DNA of 19,821 nt from Bacteroidales bacterium. Its GTDB lineage: Bacteria; Bacteroidota; Bacteroidia; Bacteroidales; NBLH01. Below are positions 1 through 7,148 of this stretch, piece by piece (position 1 is the first letter of the stretch; every line of letters starts with the position of its first letter). The stretch is from the NCBI GenBank assembly GCA_027083715.1, contig JALWNR010000246.1:1-19821 (forward strand), read 5' to 3'. Made by a program: the position numbers and the translations under genes. The notes under the pieces were generated by a model. It ran no database searches. It saw only the letters and a program-made list of their open reading frames with translations, and was not told where the DNA came from.

Positions 1-110
1 CAATATTATTGCTTGTATCAAAAATTACTTTTAAAAAATGATTGACTGTTAGTAGTTTTTTTTCTTTATCAATTTTGTTGCATTCAATATTGAAGATATG
101 AAATTAAAAA

Positions 111-310
111 GAGGCTTTCCAAGGAAAGGCGGTTTGAAGGTAGATTGCTCCTTGATGTTTTGCGGAGCGTGGCAGGGATTGCAGCGGTAGCTCCCGATGA
201 TGAAAAACCTACAAAAACAAGCCGGAAAGAGCGCCCAACGGAAGCTCCTTTGCGGCTTAGTGTTTTGTTGTTTTTCACTATCGGGACTACAAGCGGAAAG
301 CCTGTAAGCC
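111..310. repeat. Long imperfect palindrome, probable dispersed intergenic repeat
   Basis: Positions 187-290 form an almost continuous imperfect palindrome centred near 238. The outer arms are GTAGCTCCCGATGATGAAAAA-like at 187-207 and its near complement at 271-290. The inner arms are AAGCCGGAAAGAGC-like and GCTCCTTTGCGGCTT. A further pair, AGGCTTTCC (112-120) and GGAAAGCCT (295-303), encloses it. Short open frames cross it on both strands, but they mirror the palindrome and are not convincing genes. The flanking GGGATTGCAGCGG and ACAAGCGGAAAGCC pieces resemble, from memory, a palindromic repeat scattered through Bacteroidota intergenic DNA; this was not checked. The rest of 1-406 shows no gene. 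Confidence 0.6.
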
Positions 311-360
311 ACCCTAATGATTATTTTCATACTTAGGAAACAGAGTTTTTAAAAATTTTT

Positions 361-382
361 ATTATCTTGGCAAAAAGATAAT
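361..382. promoter_or_regulatory. Perfect 8-bp inverted repeat upstream of the first TonB receptor
   Basis: ATTATCTT (361-368) and AAGATAAT (375-382) are perfect inverted repeats around a 6-base spacer, ending 24 bases before the receptor start codon. The position suits an operator or a weak leader hairpin. No convincing TAnnTTTG box was found here, so which of the two it is stays open. Confidence 0.35.
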
Positions 383-406
383 CTTATTTAACTCTTTTTG
401 TAGCAG

Positions 407-2377
407 ATGAAGAAGATACTCTTTATAGCTTTTATCGTTTTGTTAAAAGCACACATTATTTTATCCCAGACAGACAGTAGTTCGACTGGTGATTTGTTTG
501 ACTTATCATTTGAAGAATTATTGAATGTGAAAGTATTTGTAGCATCTAAATCTGAAGAGGCTTTGGAGGATGCGCCGGGAGTGATAACTATTATTACACG
601 GGAAGAAATAGAGGGATATGCAGCCAATACTTTAGGAGATATTTTGAATCGTATAACTGGTGCCATATTATTGAGTCCCAATGTGTTTGAGCAAAACGTA
701 GTTTCTTTTAGAGCACAATCGGTAACTCCTTACGATAATCATACTTTAATATTAATCAATGGAAGAGCGGTACGCGATCCTATTTCCGGAGGCTGGAACA
801 GTGCGTTTTATAATTCTTTTCCATTGGATATTATTGAGCGTATTGAAATAATTCGTGGTCCCGGTAGTGTTTTGTTTGGTTCTGCTGCTTTTTCCGGGGT
901 TATTAATATTGTAACTAAAAGTATTGATTATGATGGAGTTGATGTATCAGCAGATATGAGGCTTGGAAATAGAAATACTTTTAAACAGGATTTGTCGGCT
1001 TATTTTATGAATGATGATTTTAAATTCAGTTTTGGAATCAATAATTACATTACAGATGGTCCTGTTTTTTCATTTACTGATTATTTAGGGGTAGATAGTT
1101 CGGCAAATTTTGATAAACGTAATTTAGGTGCCTTTTTAGGTGTTGAGTTAAAGGATTTTGTGCTGAATTTTCACTATATGCAGATAAATGGTTTTGGCTT
1201 AAATCCGGTAGATAATAATTGGGATTTAGGCAATGATTTTTCCCATAATAATCATGAATCAATTGGTTTTGATTTGGGATATAAAAAATTGTTTGGAACA
1301 AAATTAAAGTGGCGTAGCGATATTTCTTATCAGGAACATAAGTTTATGGAGAGTGCATCGGTCGAAGTACGTGCATATTCATATAATTTTGAATCAATGC
1401 TTAATTATTCTCCATCTGAAAATTTTAATATTATTGGCGGTGCTGTTTTTGAAAATAATATTCATCATGGTATCCGTTTTATTAATGACGAAAAATATAC
1501 TTTAAGTGCTTATGCTCAATTAAAATACTTGTTCTGGACAAAATTTCGATTTATTGCCGGGTTGCAATGGAACAAACCTGAATATATAGCAGCCCGATTA
1601 TCGCCAAGAGCCGGTTTGATTGTTAATTTTACCGATAAATTTGGTTTTAAACTGCTTTTTAGTGAAGCTTTTCGAAATGGATATCCTCTTGAAACTTCGT
1701 TTGATTTGCTTGTTTTTCGCGGGAATAATCAGTTAAAGCCTGAGATTATTCATACCTCAGAGGCACAAGTCTTTTTACACACCCAAAAAACCTTTCTTTC
1801 CTTTACAGGATATTATAGTTTAATGGATAATTTAATTAGTCGTAAATGGTTTAAGGACACAAGTTTGGTAAGTGCCGGTTATTTAAAGTATATAAATGCC
1901 GGTTCATATTTTTTTTATGGAGTGGAATTAGAATGGAAATCATCTTTGTTAAAACATTTGGTAACAAATGGTTCGTTTATCTGGCAAGAAAATTATAATG
2001 AAAATAATTTGAAGAATGCTACACTTCATCCCAATGTTATGTTTAAGATAGGCTTGTTGTATCAAAACAAGTATTTATCTATGGGTATATTTAATTCTTA
2101 TTTTGGAAAGCCTACCCAAGTATCAATTGTTAATCCGGATGTGATGAATATAAATAAAACTCCTGATGATTTTAATTTACTGTCTGTAAAGCTAAGTATT
2201 AATTTATCTGCTCTGTTTGGTACGTTAAATGTTGAAAAATTTTTATTTTATTTTCAGGCACAAAATATTTTGGGTACTGATGTTCGCTATCCTGATTATC
2301 CTACCCGCGGACTGAATAGCTTTTTACCATTATATAATGGAGCAAGTTATACGTTTGGTTTGCATTCTGATTTTTAA
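407..2377 (+). CDS. TonB-dependent outer-membrane receptor (BtuB/FepA-like, no N-terminal regulatory domain)
   Basis: A 656-residue outer-membrane receptor that should import a large or scarce substrate with TonB energy. Residues 1-20 are a signal peptide ending in LS-Q. A segment reading DLSFEELLNVKVFVASK (about 32-48) is the sort of N-terminal region seen before the plug in this receptor class. The plug covers about 55-171, with APGVITIITREEIE, a LILINGR stretch, the RGPGSVLFGSAAFSGVINIV signature near 150-169, and a terminal threonine-lysine. The remainder is barrel-type beta strands with many aromatic residues, ending in a terminal Phe. There is no CarboxypepD_reg-like domain and no SusD partner next to it. 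The substrate cannot be told from sequence. The start is the first ATG before the signal peptide. Confidence 0.9.
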   Translation: MKKILFIAFIVLLKAHIILSQTDSSSTGDLFDLSFEELLNVKVFVASKSEEALEDAPGVITIITREEIEGYAANTLGDILNRITGAILLSPNVFEQNVVSFRAQSVTPYDNHTLILINGRAVRDPISGGWNSAFYNSFPLDIIERIEIIRGPGSVLFGSAAFSGVINIVTKSIDYDGVDVSADMRLGNRNTFKQDLSAYFMNDDFKFSFGINNYITDGPVFSFTDYLGVDSSANFDKRNLGAFLGVELKDFVLNFHYMQINGFGLNPVDNNWDLGNDFSHNNHESIGFDLGYKKLFGTKLKWRSDISYQEHKFMESASVEVRAYSYNFESMLNYSPSENFNIIGGAVFENNIHHGIRFINDEKYTLSAYAQLKYLFWTKFRFIAGLQWNKPEYIAARLSPRAGLIVNFTDKFGFKLLFSEAFRNGYPLETSFDLLVFRGNNQLKPEIIHTSEAQVFLHTQKTFLSFTGYYSLMDNLISRKWFKDTSLVSAGYLKYINAGSYFFYGVELEWKSSLLKHLVTNGSFIWQENYNENNLKNATLHPNVMFKIGLLYQNKYLSMGIFNSYFGKPTQVSIVNPDVMNINKTPDDFNLLSVKLSINLSALFGTLNVEKFLFYFQAQNILGTDVRYPDYPTRGLNSFLPLYNGASYTFGLHSDF

Positions 2378-2465
2378 AGATAAATCAATTATCTGCAAAG
2401 CCAAACGAAAAAAATTTACCTGTTATCAATGATTTTATTCAATTTATGATTAACCCACAAATCGG

Positions 2466-2497
2466 AAAAGAGAATTTTATGAATTATTGCGGTTAAT
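2466..2497 (+). repeat. 32-bp repeat, copy 1 (inverted copy at 6869-6900)
   Basis: Matches the reverse complement of 6869-6900 at 29 of 32 positions, including an unbroken core ATGAATTATTGCGGTTAAT. In one frame both copies encode NFMNYCG followed by a stop, so it may be the tail of a decayed coding unit or a dispersed repeat. It lies between the first receptor and nth. The two copies enclose nth, the exonuclease and the cytochrome in inverted orientation. Confidence 0.6.
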
Positions 2498-2501
2498 TAC
2501 T

Positions 2502-2509
2502 TATTTTTG
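2502..2509 (+). promoter_or_regulatory. Candidate -7 promoter box for nth
   Basis: TATTTTTG fits the Bacteroidota -7 consensus TAnnTTTG and lies 19 bases before the nth start codon, which implies a very short leader. No TTG is present at the expected -33 spacing, so this is a weak call in AT-rich DNA. Confidence 0.3.
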
Positions 2510-2528
2510 AGTTCTAAAATAAAAATTT

Positions 2529-3173
2529 ATGACTAAGAAAGAGCGTTTTGAGAAGATTATTGAATATTTTAAGGAACACCGTCCGGTAGCAGAGACAGAA
2601 TTGGATTATCAGAGTGAGTATGAATTAATTGTGGCGGTAATTTTATCTGCACAATGTACGGATAAGCGTGTAAATGTAATTACAGTAGATTTGTTTAAGC
2701 GTTTTCCAGATTTTAAAGTGATGGCTGAAGCGGAACAGGCAGAAGTTTTTGATTATATAAAATCTTGTTCTTATCCGAATAATAAAGCCAAACACTTGGT
2801 GGGCATGGCAAAAATGGTTGTTGAGGAATTTGGTGGGAAGCTGCCTAAGGAAGTAAAAGAGCTTGTAAAATTGCCGGGTGTAGGTAGGAAAACAGCCAAT
2901 GTATTGGCTTCTGTATTGTTTAATCAGCCGGCTATGGCTGTCGATACGCACGTTTTTAGGGTTTCGGCACGCTTGGGTTTGACTACTAATGCCAAAACCC
3001 CTTTGGAAACAGAAAAACAGTTGGTAAAATATATACCAAAAGAATTAATTCCTTTGGCACATCATTGGTTGATTTTACACGGCAGGTATGTTTGCATTGC
3101 GCGTAAGCCTAAATGTGGAGAATGCGGACTAACGGAATATTGTAAATATTTTGAAAAAGAAAACAAAAAATAA
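2529..3173 (+). CDS. nth: Endonuclease III (DNA glycosylase/AP lyase)
   Basis: A 214-residue base-excision repair enzyme that removes oxidised pyrimidines and cuts the abasic site. The helix-hairpin-helix motif LPGVGRKTAN (115-124) carries the catalytic Lys121. The catalytic Asp139 lies in VDTHVFRV. The C-terminus holds the 4Fe-4S cluster cysteines Cys189, Cys196, Cys199 and Cys205 with the exact C-x6-C-x2-C-x5-C spacing of the family. Length and domain order are typical, and nothing is missing. It follows the receptor after a 151-base gap that contains a repeat and a candidate promoter, so it is probably transcribed alone. The cytosolic location follows from the lack of a signal peptide. Confidence 0.96.
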   Translation: MTKKERFEKIIEYFKEHRPVAETELDYQSEYELIVAVILSAQCTDKRVNVITVDLFKRFPDFKVMAEAEQAEVFDYIKSCSYPNNKAKHLVGMAKMVVEEFGGKLPKEVKELVKLPGVGRKTANVLASVLFNQPAMAVDTHVFRVSARLGLTTNAKTPLETEKQLVKYIPKELIPLAHHWLILHGRYVCIARKPKCGECGLTEYCKYFEKENKK

Positions 3174-3277
3174 TATTTATAATAGCCTAATAATTAGTAA
3201 TTTAAAATTGTATAGGTTTTGCTTGAACTTTTAACATTGTTTAACTTTTTTTAAATAAATTTAACAATTATTCGATT

Positions 3278-3386
3278 TAAATTTGCAGTGTCAATAAGAT
3301 AGTTTTTTTCATAATGGTTAAAGGTTTAGGTTAATAATTAGGTTAAAGTGTAAAGGCGGGAGTGGTTACCCGCCTTTTTTATTTTA
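3278..3386 (+). ncRNA. Candidate small RNA with own promoter box and intrinsic terminator
   Basis: TAAATTTG at 3278-3285 is an exact match to the Bacteroidota -7 box TAnnTTTG. About 70 bases downstream an intrinsic terminator (3352-3380) ends in a run of T. Between them is no useful open frame (ATGGTTAAAGGTTTAGGTTAA gives only six residues), but the segment 3314-3348 repeats GGTTAA-like units four times. A transcript from about 3292 to 3382 would be near 90 nucleotides. No -33 TTG is present at the right spacing. I recall similar GGTTTAGGTTA stretches with a terminal hairpin in other Bacteroidota intergenic regions, unverified. The alternative is simply an nth 3' untranslated region with its terminator. 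Confidence 0.4.
3352..3380 (+). terminator. Intrinsic terminator, possibly bidirectional
   Basis: The stem AAAGGCGGG (3352-3360) pairs perfectly with CCCGCCTTT (3369-3377) around an 8-base loop, followed on the + strand by T residues to 3385. It sits immediately beyond the stop of the minus-strand exonuclease and 180 bases after nth, between convergent genes. Read on the minus strand the following T run is short, so termination is probably stronger for the + strand. Confidence 0.8.
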
Positions 3387-3965
3387 ATCCTTTATAATGT
3401 CTAGATGTTTTAATTCCCAAAAGCATTTGGCTGTTGCCGATATATCAGCTGCAGCATTATGTGCTTCTTCAAATCCCTTACCAAATAATTTTGTATGTAA
3501 CTCGGTTAAATTTGGCCATTTATAACCATAATTTCCCGGTATTTTACAATAATTAGTGGATACTTTCATGGTACAGATTTGTTTTTTACTGAACCATTGG
3601 GTTTTAAATTTCTTTCGCACAAATTCAGCTCCCACAATTTTTTCATCAAAACTGATGTTATGAGCTACTATATAATCAGTTGCAGCAATGGCATCAGCAA
3701 ATTTTTGTAGTATTTCTGTAATGTCTCTTCCTTCTTTCATGGCTCTTTCGGTAGTAATGCCATGTACTTTTGCTGCTTCATCCGGAATCGTATATCCTTC
3801 GGGTTTAATAATATAATCTTGTTGGTCAATTTTTTCTCCCTTATCATTAAACATTAACCAAGCAATTTGTACCATACGAGGCCAATTATTTACATCGGTA
3901 ACCGGAGCTTTCCAATTTCTGGGTAATCCGGTTGTTTCTGTATCGAATAATAAATACTTTTTCAT
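3384..3965 (-). CDS. DnaQ-like 3'-5' exonuclease (DEDDh family)
   Basis: A 193-residue single-domain exonuclease of the DnaQ/RNase T fold. Motif Exo I is FDTETTG with Asp8 and Glu10. Exo II is HNISFD with Asp107. Exo III is HNAAADISA with His169 and Asp174. Together these supply the two-metal catalytic site of the DEDDh class. There is no polymerase, GIY-YIG or helicase domain. It could act in repair, as a stand-alone proofreading-like subunit, or in RNA or oligonucleotide turnover; the sequence does not decide. It starts 18 bases after the cytochrome gene on the same strand, so the two may share a transcript, although no functional link is obvious. It ends directly at the terminator hairpin. 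Confidence 0.88.
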   Translation of the reverse strand: MKKYLLFDTETTGLPRNWKAPVTDVNNWPRMVQIAWLMFNDKGEKIDQQDYIIKPEGYTIPDEAAKVHGITTERAMKEGRDITEILQKFADAIAATDYIVAHNISFDEKIVGAEFVRKKFKTQWFSKKQICTMKVSTNYCKIPGNYGYKWPNLTELHTKLFGKGFEEAHNAAADISATAKCFWELKHLDIIKD

Positions 3966-3983
3966 AATTTTAAATAAGGTATT

Positions 3984-6491
3984 TTACTTTTTTCTTTTGT
4001 GTTTTAACCACCAAACAAAAATAAGAATTAATATCAGTATTGGTAATAAAATCTGGATAATAGCTGTCAAATTGATACTTTTATTAAGTAATTTACTGTG
4101 TTCTATGTCGCTATGTGGTGTCATGCCTAATTTATTTCCTGCTGCGGATATAATACTCATAGCCATGTTTCCATCAGGAATATTTTGATGACAAGCAATA
4201 CAAACGCCTACTCGTTCCATACGTTCGCGTTGGTCTTGTGTGAGTGGAGATGACAGAGGCCAATGATGACCTACGGTTTGCAATTGTTTGCCGTTGCGGG
4301 TAACTACTTGCGATAAATCAATAGACAAATTTTCAATTTTTGAAAATTGCGGACGTGAATTTTTTGCAATCGGATTACCGTCTTTGTCACGTAAATCTGC
4401 ATAGCGGTCTTTCTCGTAACCTTGCATGTACTTACCGCCGTTTATTCCGTAGCCCAATGTTTTTGGATTGCTGTGGCACGAAGTACACTCCCGGGCTTCG
4501 GCACTTACTGTATGTGGTTGCGCAGGGCTCATATCAATACCGCGCTGACCTTCTTCGCCTCCATTTTCTGTTCCGGCAGGTGTACGCCACACTTTTTCAA
4601 CCATAATCGGTTCGCCATCAGGAGCAATTACTGTGGTAATTTGCTGGCAGCCCGGAATAATCGGCGTAACACGACCTTCTCCGTTTATGCCCAAAATCGG
4701 GTCTTCCCAACGGGTGTATGAGCGACTTTCGGAGGCTTTGCCTTGTAAAAGTTGCATGGGTGCATTGATGTGCGTTTCGGCAGTTTCGCCATTCAGGAAG
4801 TGCATACTGCCTGTTTTTAGCCAGTCGCGCGATTGTTTTCCTTGCGAATAGTCAATTTTTACATGACATCCGTAGCATTGTGGCGCCCATGTTGAATGAC
4901 ATGTGTAACATTCCATATTTTCAATGTGTGCACCAATATTTACCATTGCTGTAATTGCTTTTTCAGGATGTTTCCATGAATTATCTTCTTTTATTTGTTT
5001 TAAAACGGGTACTTTTAAATCAACTCCTGTGGCTGAGTGTAGTATTACTTCGTTTCCTTTTTTTACCACATTACCCAGAGGATTACCGCGTGCCGAGATC
5101 AAATAACCGTCTTCCGGTTCGTAAATAGTAGCAAATTTTTGTTCTTCGGGCAACTCTTTGGTCAAACCGCGTGGTGTACCGGCAGTACCTAACTCGTATT
5201 CATCCTGATAGCCAATAGGCAGCTCCCACGGAAATTTTTCCGGAATACCGTGGCAATCAGCGCATTCAATTTCCACTTCTGCCAGAGTAGTACCACCGAT
5301 GTTTCCGTTTCCGTGAACCGATGTGGTGGTGTGGCAATCCTGACAAAGCATCCCACCTGATGGATTTCCTTTTCCGTTATCAGGATTGTGGTGCACATCA
5401 TCGCGAATGTATGAGTAGCGTTTTCCATGCAGTTTGTATTGGTCGCTACCATCATCGTTCCAAGTAGTGGTATATGGACTTTCCATCATGCCTTGATAGG
5501 ATACGCCGATACGTTTTCCTCGATTGTGGCAGGTGGAGCAAGTTTCGTTAGGTATGCCTGAATAAGTTTTATCGCCCACCGTAACTTTCGATTTACGGGT
5601 AGCTTGTATGCTATGTACCAAAAGATGTCCACGTTCTGTTTTGCTGATGCTTTTATCCTTTCCTTCATACAAACCTTCATCAGAATAAGGAATATGACAA
5701 CTTGCGCAGCCCATTCCACGATAGTCTCCCCTGCGCTGTTTACCACGCACACCTACATGGCAACGCAAACATTCTGAGCGTAAATAAGTTAATACGCCCT
5801 GTTCGGGATGTTTTTTAATGCTTGAAACATCAGCTTCGGGCAGTTGTTCCAACTTATCAGGAAAAACATCAGGGTATTTTTTCGCCAGATTGTGCATGTA
5901 GGTTTTATAGGTTTCTGTTCCAAAATTGGGCGTGCTGCCATCCGGATCATCGATATCATAGTTTCCGTAAATTACTTTTGAGCCTTCAAGTGCTGCTCCC
6001 CAGCCCCATAGCGCACCCTGAATTTTACCGGCTTCGGTTTGCATCAGGTTTCGGTGGGTGTTGTAAGTGTGTTTTTCGTGGCATTGTCCGCAGGTTTTAT
6101 CGGCTACCCACGGTGATCCGGGAAAGCGAATAAAATCTGCATGGGCTTTAACTTTATTTTTGGTTTCGTTCGGGTTTCCCTGATGACAGACAATACAACC
6201 GTTCGGGTCGCCTAGAGTTTTGCCTTTTTTGTAGATTTCCTGCATCATTTTTGAGTTGTGCTCACGAATGGGTGCCAAGCCATCATGGCAGGATAAACAA
6301 TATTGTTTAGGTGCGGGAAAATCTTTTAAATCAGCTGTTTGTATATTATTGATTGTGTGCGAACTACCAATTGTTTTGTTTACCGGCTCAATGGTAATTG
6401 TCGAAGAATGTGCATTTTTATAGATAAAACCGGAAATACTTATTAAAACAATTATCAGAAGTACACTTGATAAAATTTTTTTGTTTTTCAT
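3984..6491 (-). CDS. 12-heme c-type cytochrome with N-terminal signal/anchor and C-terminal membrane anchor
   Basis: An 835-residue multiheme cytochrome for electron transfer outside the inner membrane. I count twelve CxxCH heme sites, starting at residues 65, 99, 134, 241, 262, 318, 383, 410, 528, 539, 669 and 764. Residues 8-23 form a hydrophobic signal peptide or anchor. Residues 808-829 form a second membrane helix, followed by the basic end KHKRKK, which suggests a protein tethered with its heme domain in the periplasm. Heme sites are grouped (65-138, 241-266, 318-414, 528-543), with a long heme-free part near 415-527. No quinol oxidase, reductase, porin or cytochrome maturation gene is adjacent. 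The donor and acceptor are unknown: quinone-linked reduction of a soluble or extracellular acceptor is possible. I do not recognise a named family member. Confidence 0.88.
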   Translation of the reverse strand: MKNKKILSSVLLIIVLISISGFIYKNAHSSTITIEPVNKTIGSSHTINNIQTADLKDFPAPKQYCLSCHDGLAPIREHNSKMMQEIYKKGKTLGDPNGCIVCHQGNPNETKNKVKAHADFIRFPGSPWVADKTCGQCHEKHTYNTHRNLMQTEAGKIQGALWGWGAALEGSKVIYGNYDIDDPDGSTPNFGTETYKTYMHNLAKKYPDVFPDKLEQLPEADVSSIKKHPEQGVLTYLRSECLRCHVGVRGKQRRGDYRGMGCASCHIPYSDEGLYEGKDKSISKTERGHLLVHSIQATRKSKVTVGDKTYSGIPNETCSTCHNRGKRIGVSYQGMMESPYTTTWNDDGSDQYKLHGKRYSYIRDDVHHNPDNGKGNPSGGMLCQDCHTTTSVHGNGNIGGTTLAEVEIECADCHGIPEKFPWELPIGYQDEYELGTAGTPRGLTKELPEEQKFATIYEPEDGYLISARGNPLGNVVKKGNEVILHSATGVDLKVPVLKQIKEDNSWKHPEKAITAMVNIGAHIENMECYTCHSTWAPQCYGCHVKIDYSQGKQSRDWLKTGSMHFLNGETAETHINAPMQLLQGKASESRSYTRWEDPILGINGEGRVTPIIPGCQQITTVIAPDGEPIMVEKVWRTPAGTENGGEEGQRGIDMSPAQPHTVSAEARECTSCHSNPKTLGYGINGGKYMQGYEKDRYADLRDKDGNPIAKNSRPQFSKIENLSIDLSQVVTRNGKQLQTVGHHWPLSSPLTQDQRERMERVGVCIACHQNIPDGNMAMSIISAAGNKLGMTPHSDIEHSKLLNKSINLTAIIQILLPILILILIFVWWLKHKRKK

Positions 6492-6629
6492 AATAAAAGC
6501 TTATAAGGTTATAGCTTTGTAAAAGTATGAAATAATATTAAATTTACGAGATTTAGATTTTGGAGATATTTAGAGTTTTTGAAAGTTTTTAGTTAAAGTA
6601 CTTTACGGTACGCTATTGAGTTAAGTAAA

Positions 6630-6825
6630 ATGGATAGAGAACAAAGTGTTATAATTTACCAAAGCGGAGAAATTGAGTTAAAAGTTTCTGTTGCTAAAGA
6701 AACAATTTGGTTAGATGCTAAGGATATTGAGAAACTTTTTGATGTGCAAGCTCTTGTGGTATTGTGAAACATGTTTAAATATCTATAAATCAGTGAATTT
6801 ACTTAAATATTGACTGTGGTTTAAA
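6630..6825 (+). pseudogene. Degraded N-terminal fragment of a RhuM-like (virulence RhuM/Fic-associated) gene
   Basis: From the ATG at 6630 a 45-residue frame includes IIYQSGEIELKVSV, KETIWLDAKDIEKLFDVQ and then a stop at 6765-6767. This strongly resembles the start of RhuM-family proteins, where a YQ...GEIEL...ETIWL...ELF.V pattern precedes a helix-turn-helix. After residue 40 the expected continuation appears in other frames: IVKHV at 6762-6776, then a LNIYKS-like stretch in the third frame. That indicates at least two frameshifts, and the rest of a normal gene of several hundred residues is gone. It sits in non-coding DNA between the cytochrome and the second receptor and is best read as a relic of a mobile defence or accessory locus. 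The family assignment is from memory of motifs. Confidence 0.55.
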
Positions 6826-6868
6826 TTGGAGGATGTTTATGGATAGTTTGCTTTCAATTATGAATGGT

Positions 6869-6900
6869 ATTAACCGCAATAATTCATGAAATTATCTTTA
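6869..6900 (-). repeat. 32-bp repeat, copy 2 (inverted relative to 2466-2497)
   Basis: The reverse complement of this segment equals 2466-2497 at 29 of 32 positions. On the minus strand it forms the last codons (KDNFMNYCG then stop) of an otherwise unconvincing 67-residue frame covering 6870-7073. The rest of 6826-7148 holds no gene I can support. It contains a small hairpin, CTTGAA and TTCAAG, near 6972-6987. Confidence 0.6.
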
Positions 6901-7094
6901 AGCAGATACAAGGCATCGGATTCCGCCGACATATTATTATATTTCAAGGAATTCGTAACGAAGTAGATGCTTGAAGAGAATTTCAAGCGGCACCCAAATT
7001 TGAGTGCGTTTATTTTGCTATGAGAATCGATTAATAAATTGCTAATAAGGGTATTACGACACAACTGTAACAAAAGCGGTGAATTTTGCGGGTT

Positions 7095-7126
7095 AAATCA
7101 TTGCATCATTAAATCATTGTATCATT
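7095..7126. repeat. Two tandem copies of a 16-bp unit
   Basis: AAATCATTGCATCATT (7095-7110) is followed directly by AAATCATTGTATCATT (7111-7126), differing at one base. It lies 22 bases before the second receptor's start codon. It may be simple replication slippage; a repeated regulator site is possible but unsupported. Confidence 0.6.
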
Positions 7127-7148
7127 TTACAACTTAAAAAGGAAAATC

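Noticed and set aside
49..336. Short open frames on both strands (63-93 residues) across the first palindrome
   Set aside because: They mirror each other through the palindrome, have no recognisable domain and low-complexity ends; a structured repeat explains them better.
4340..4851. Plus-strand frames inside the cytochrome gene
   Set aside because: They are antisense to a gene with twelve regularly placed heme motifs and show no domain or signal of their own.
6512..6519. TAGCTTTG as a plus-strand -7 promoter box for the RhuM-like fragment
   Set aside because: It fits TAnnTTTG but has no TTG at proper spacing, lies 110 bases away and the gene is dead; such matches are frequent in AT-rich DNA.
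6870..7073. 67-residue minus-strand frame ending in KDNFMNYCG
   Set aside because: No family recognised, and its end is a repeat also found at 2466-2497, so coding is not supported.
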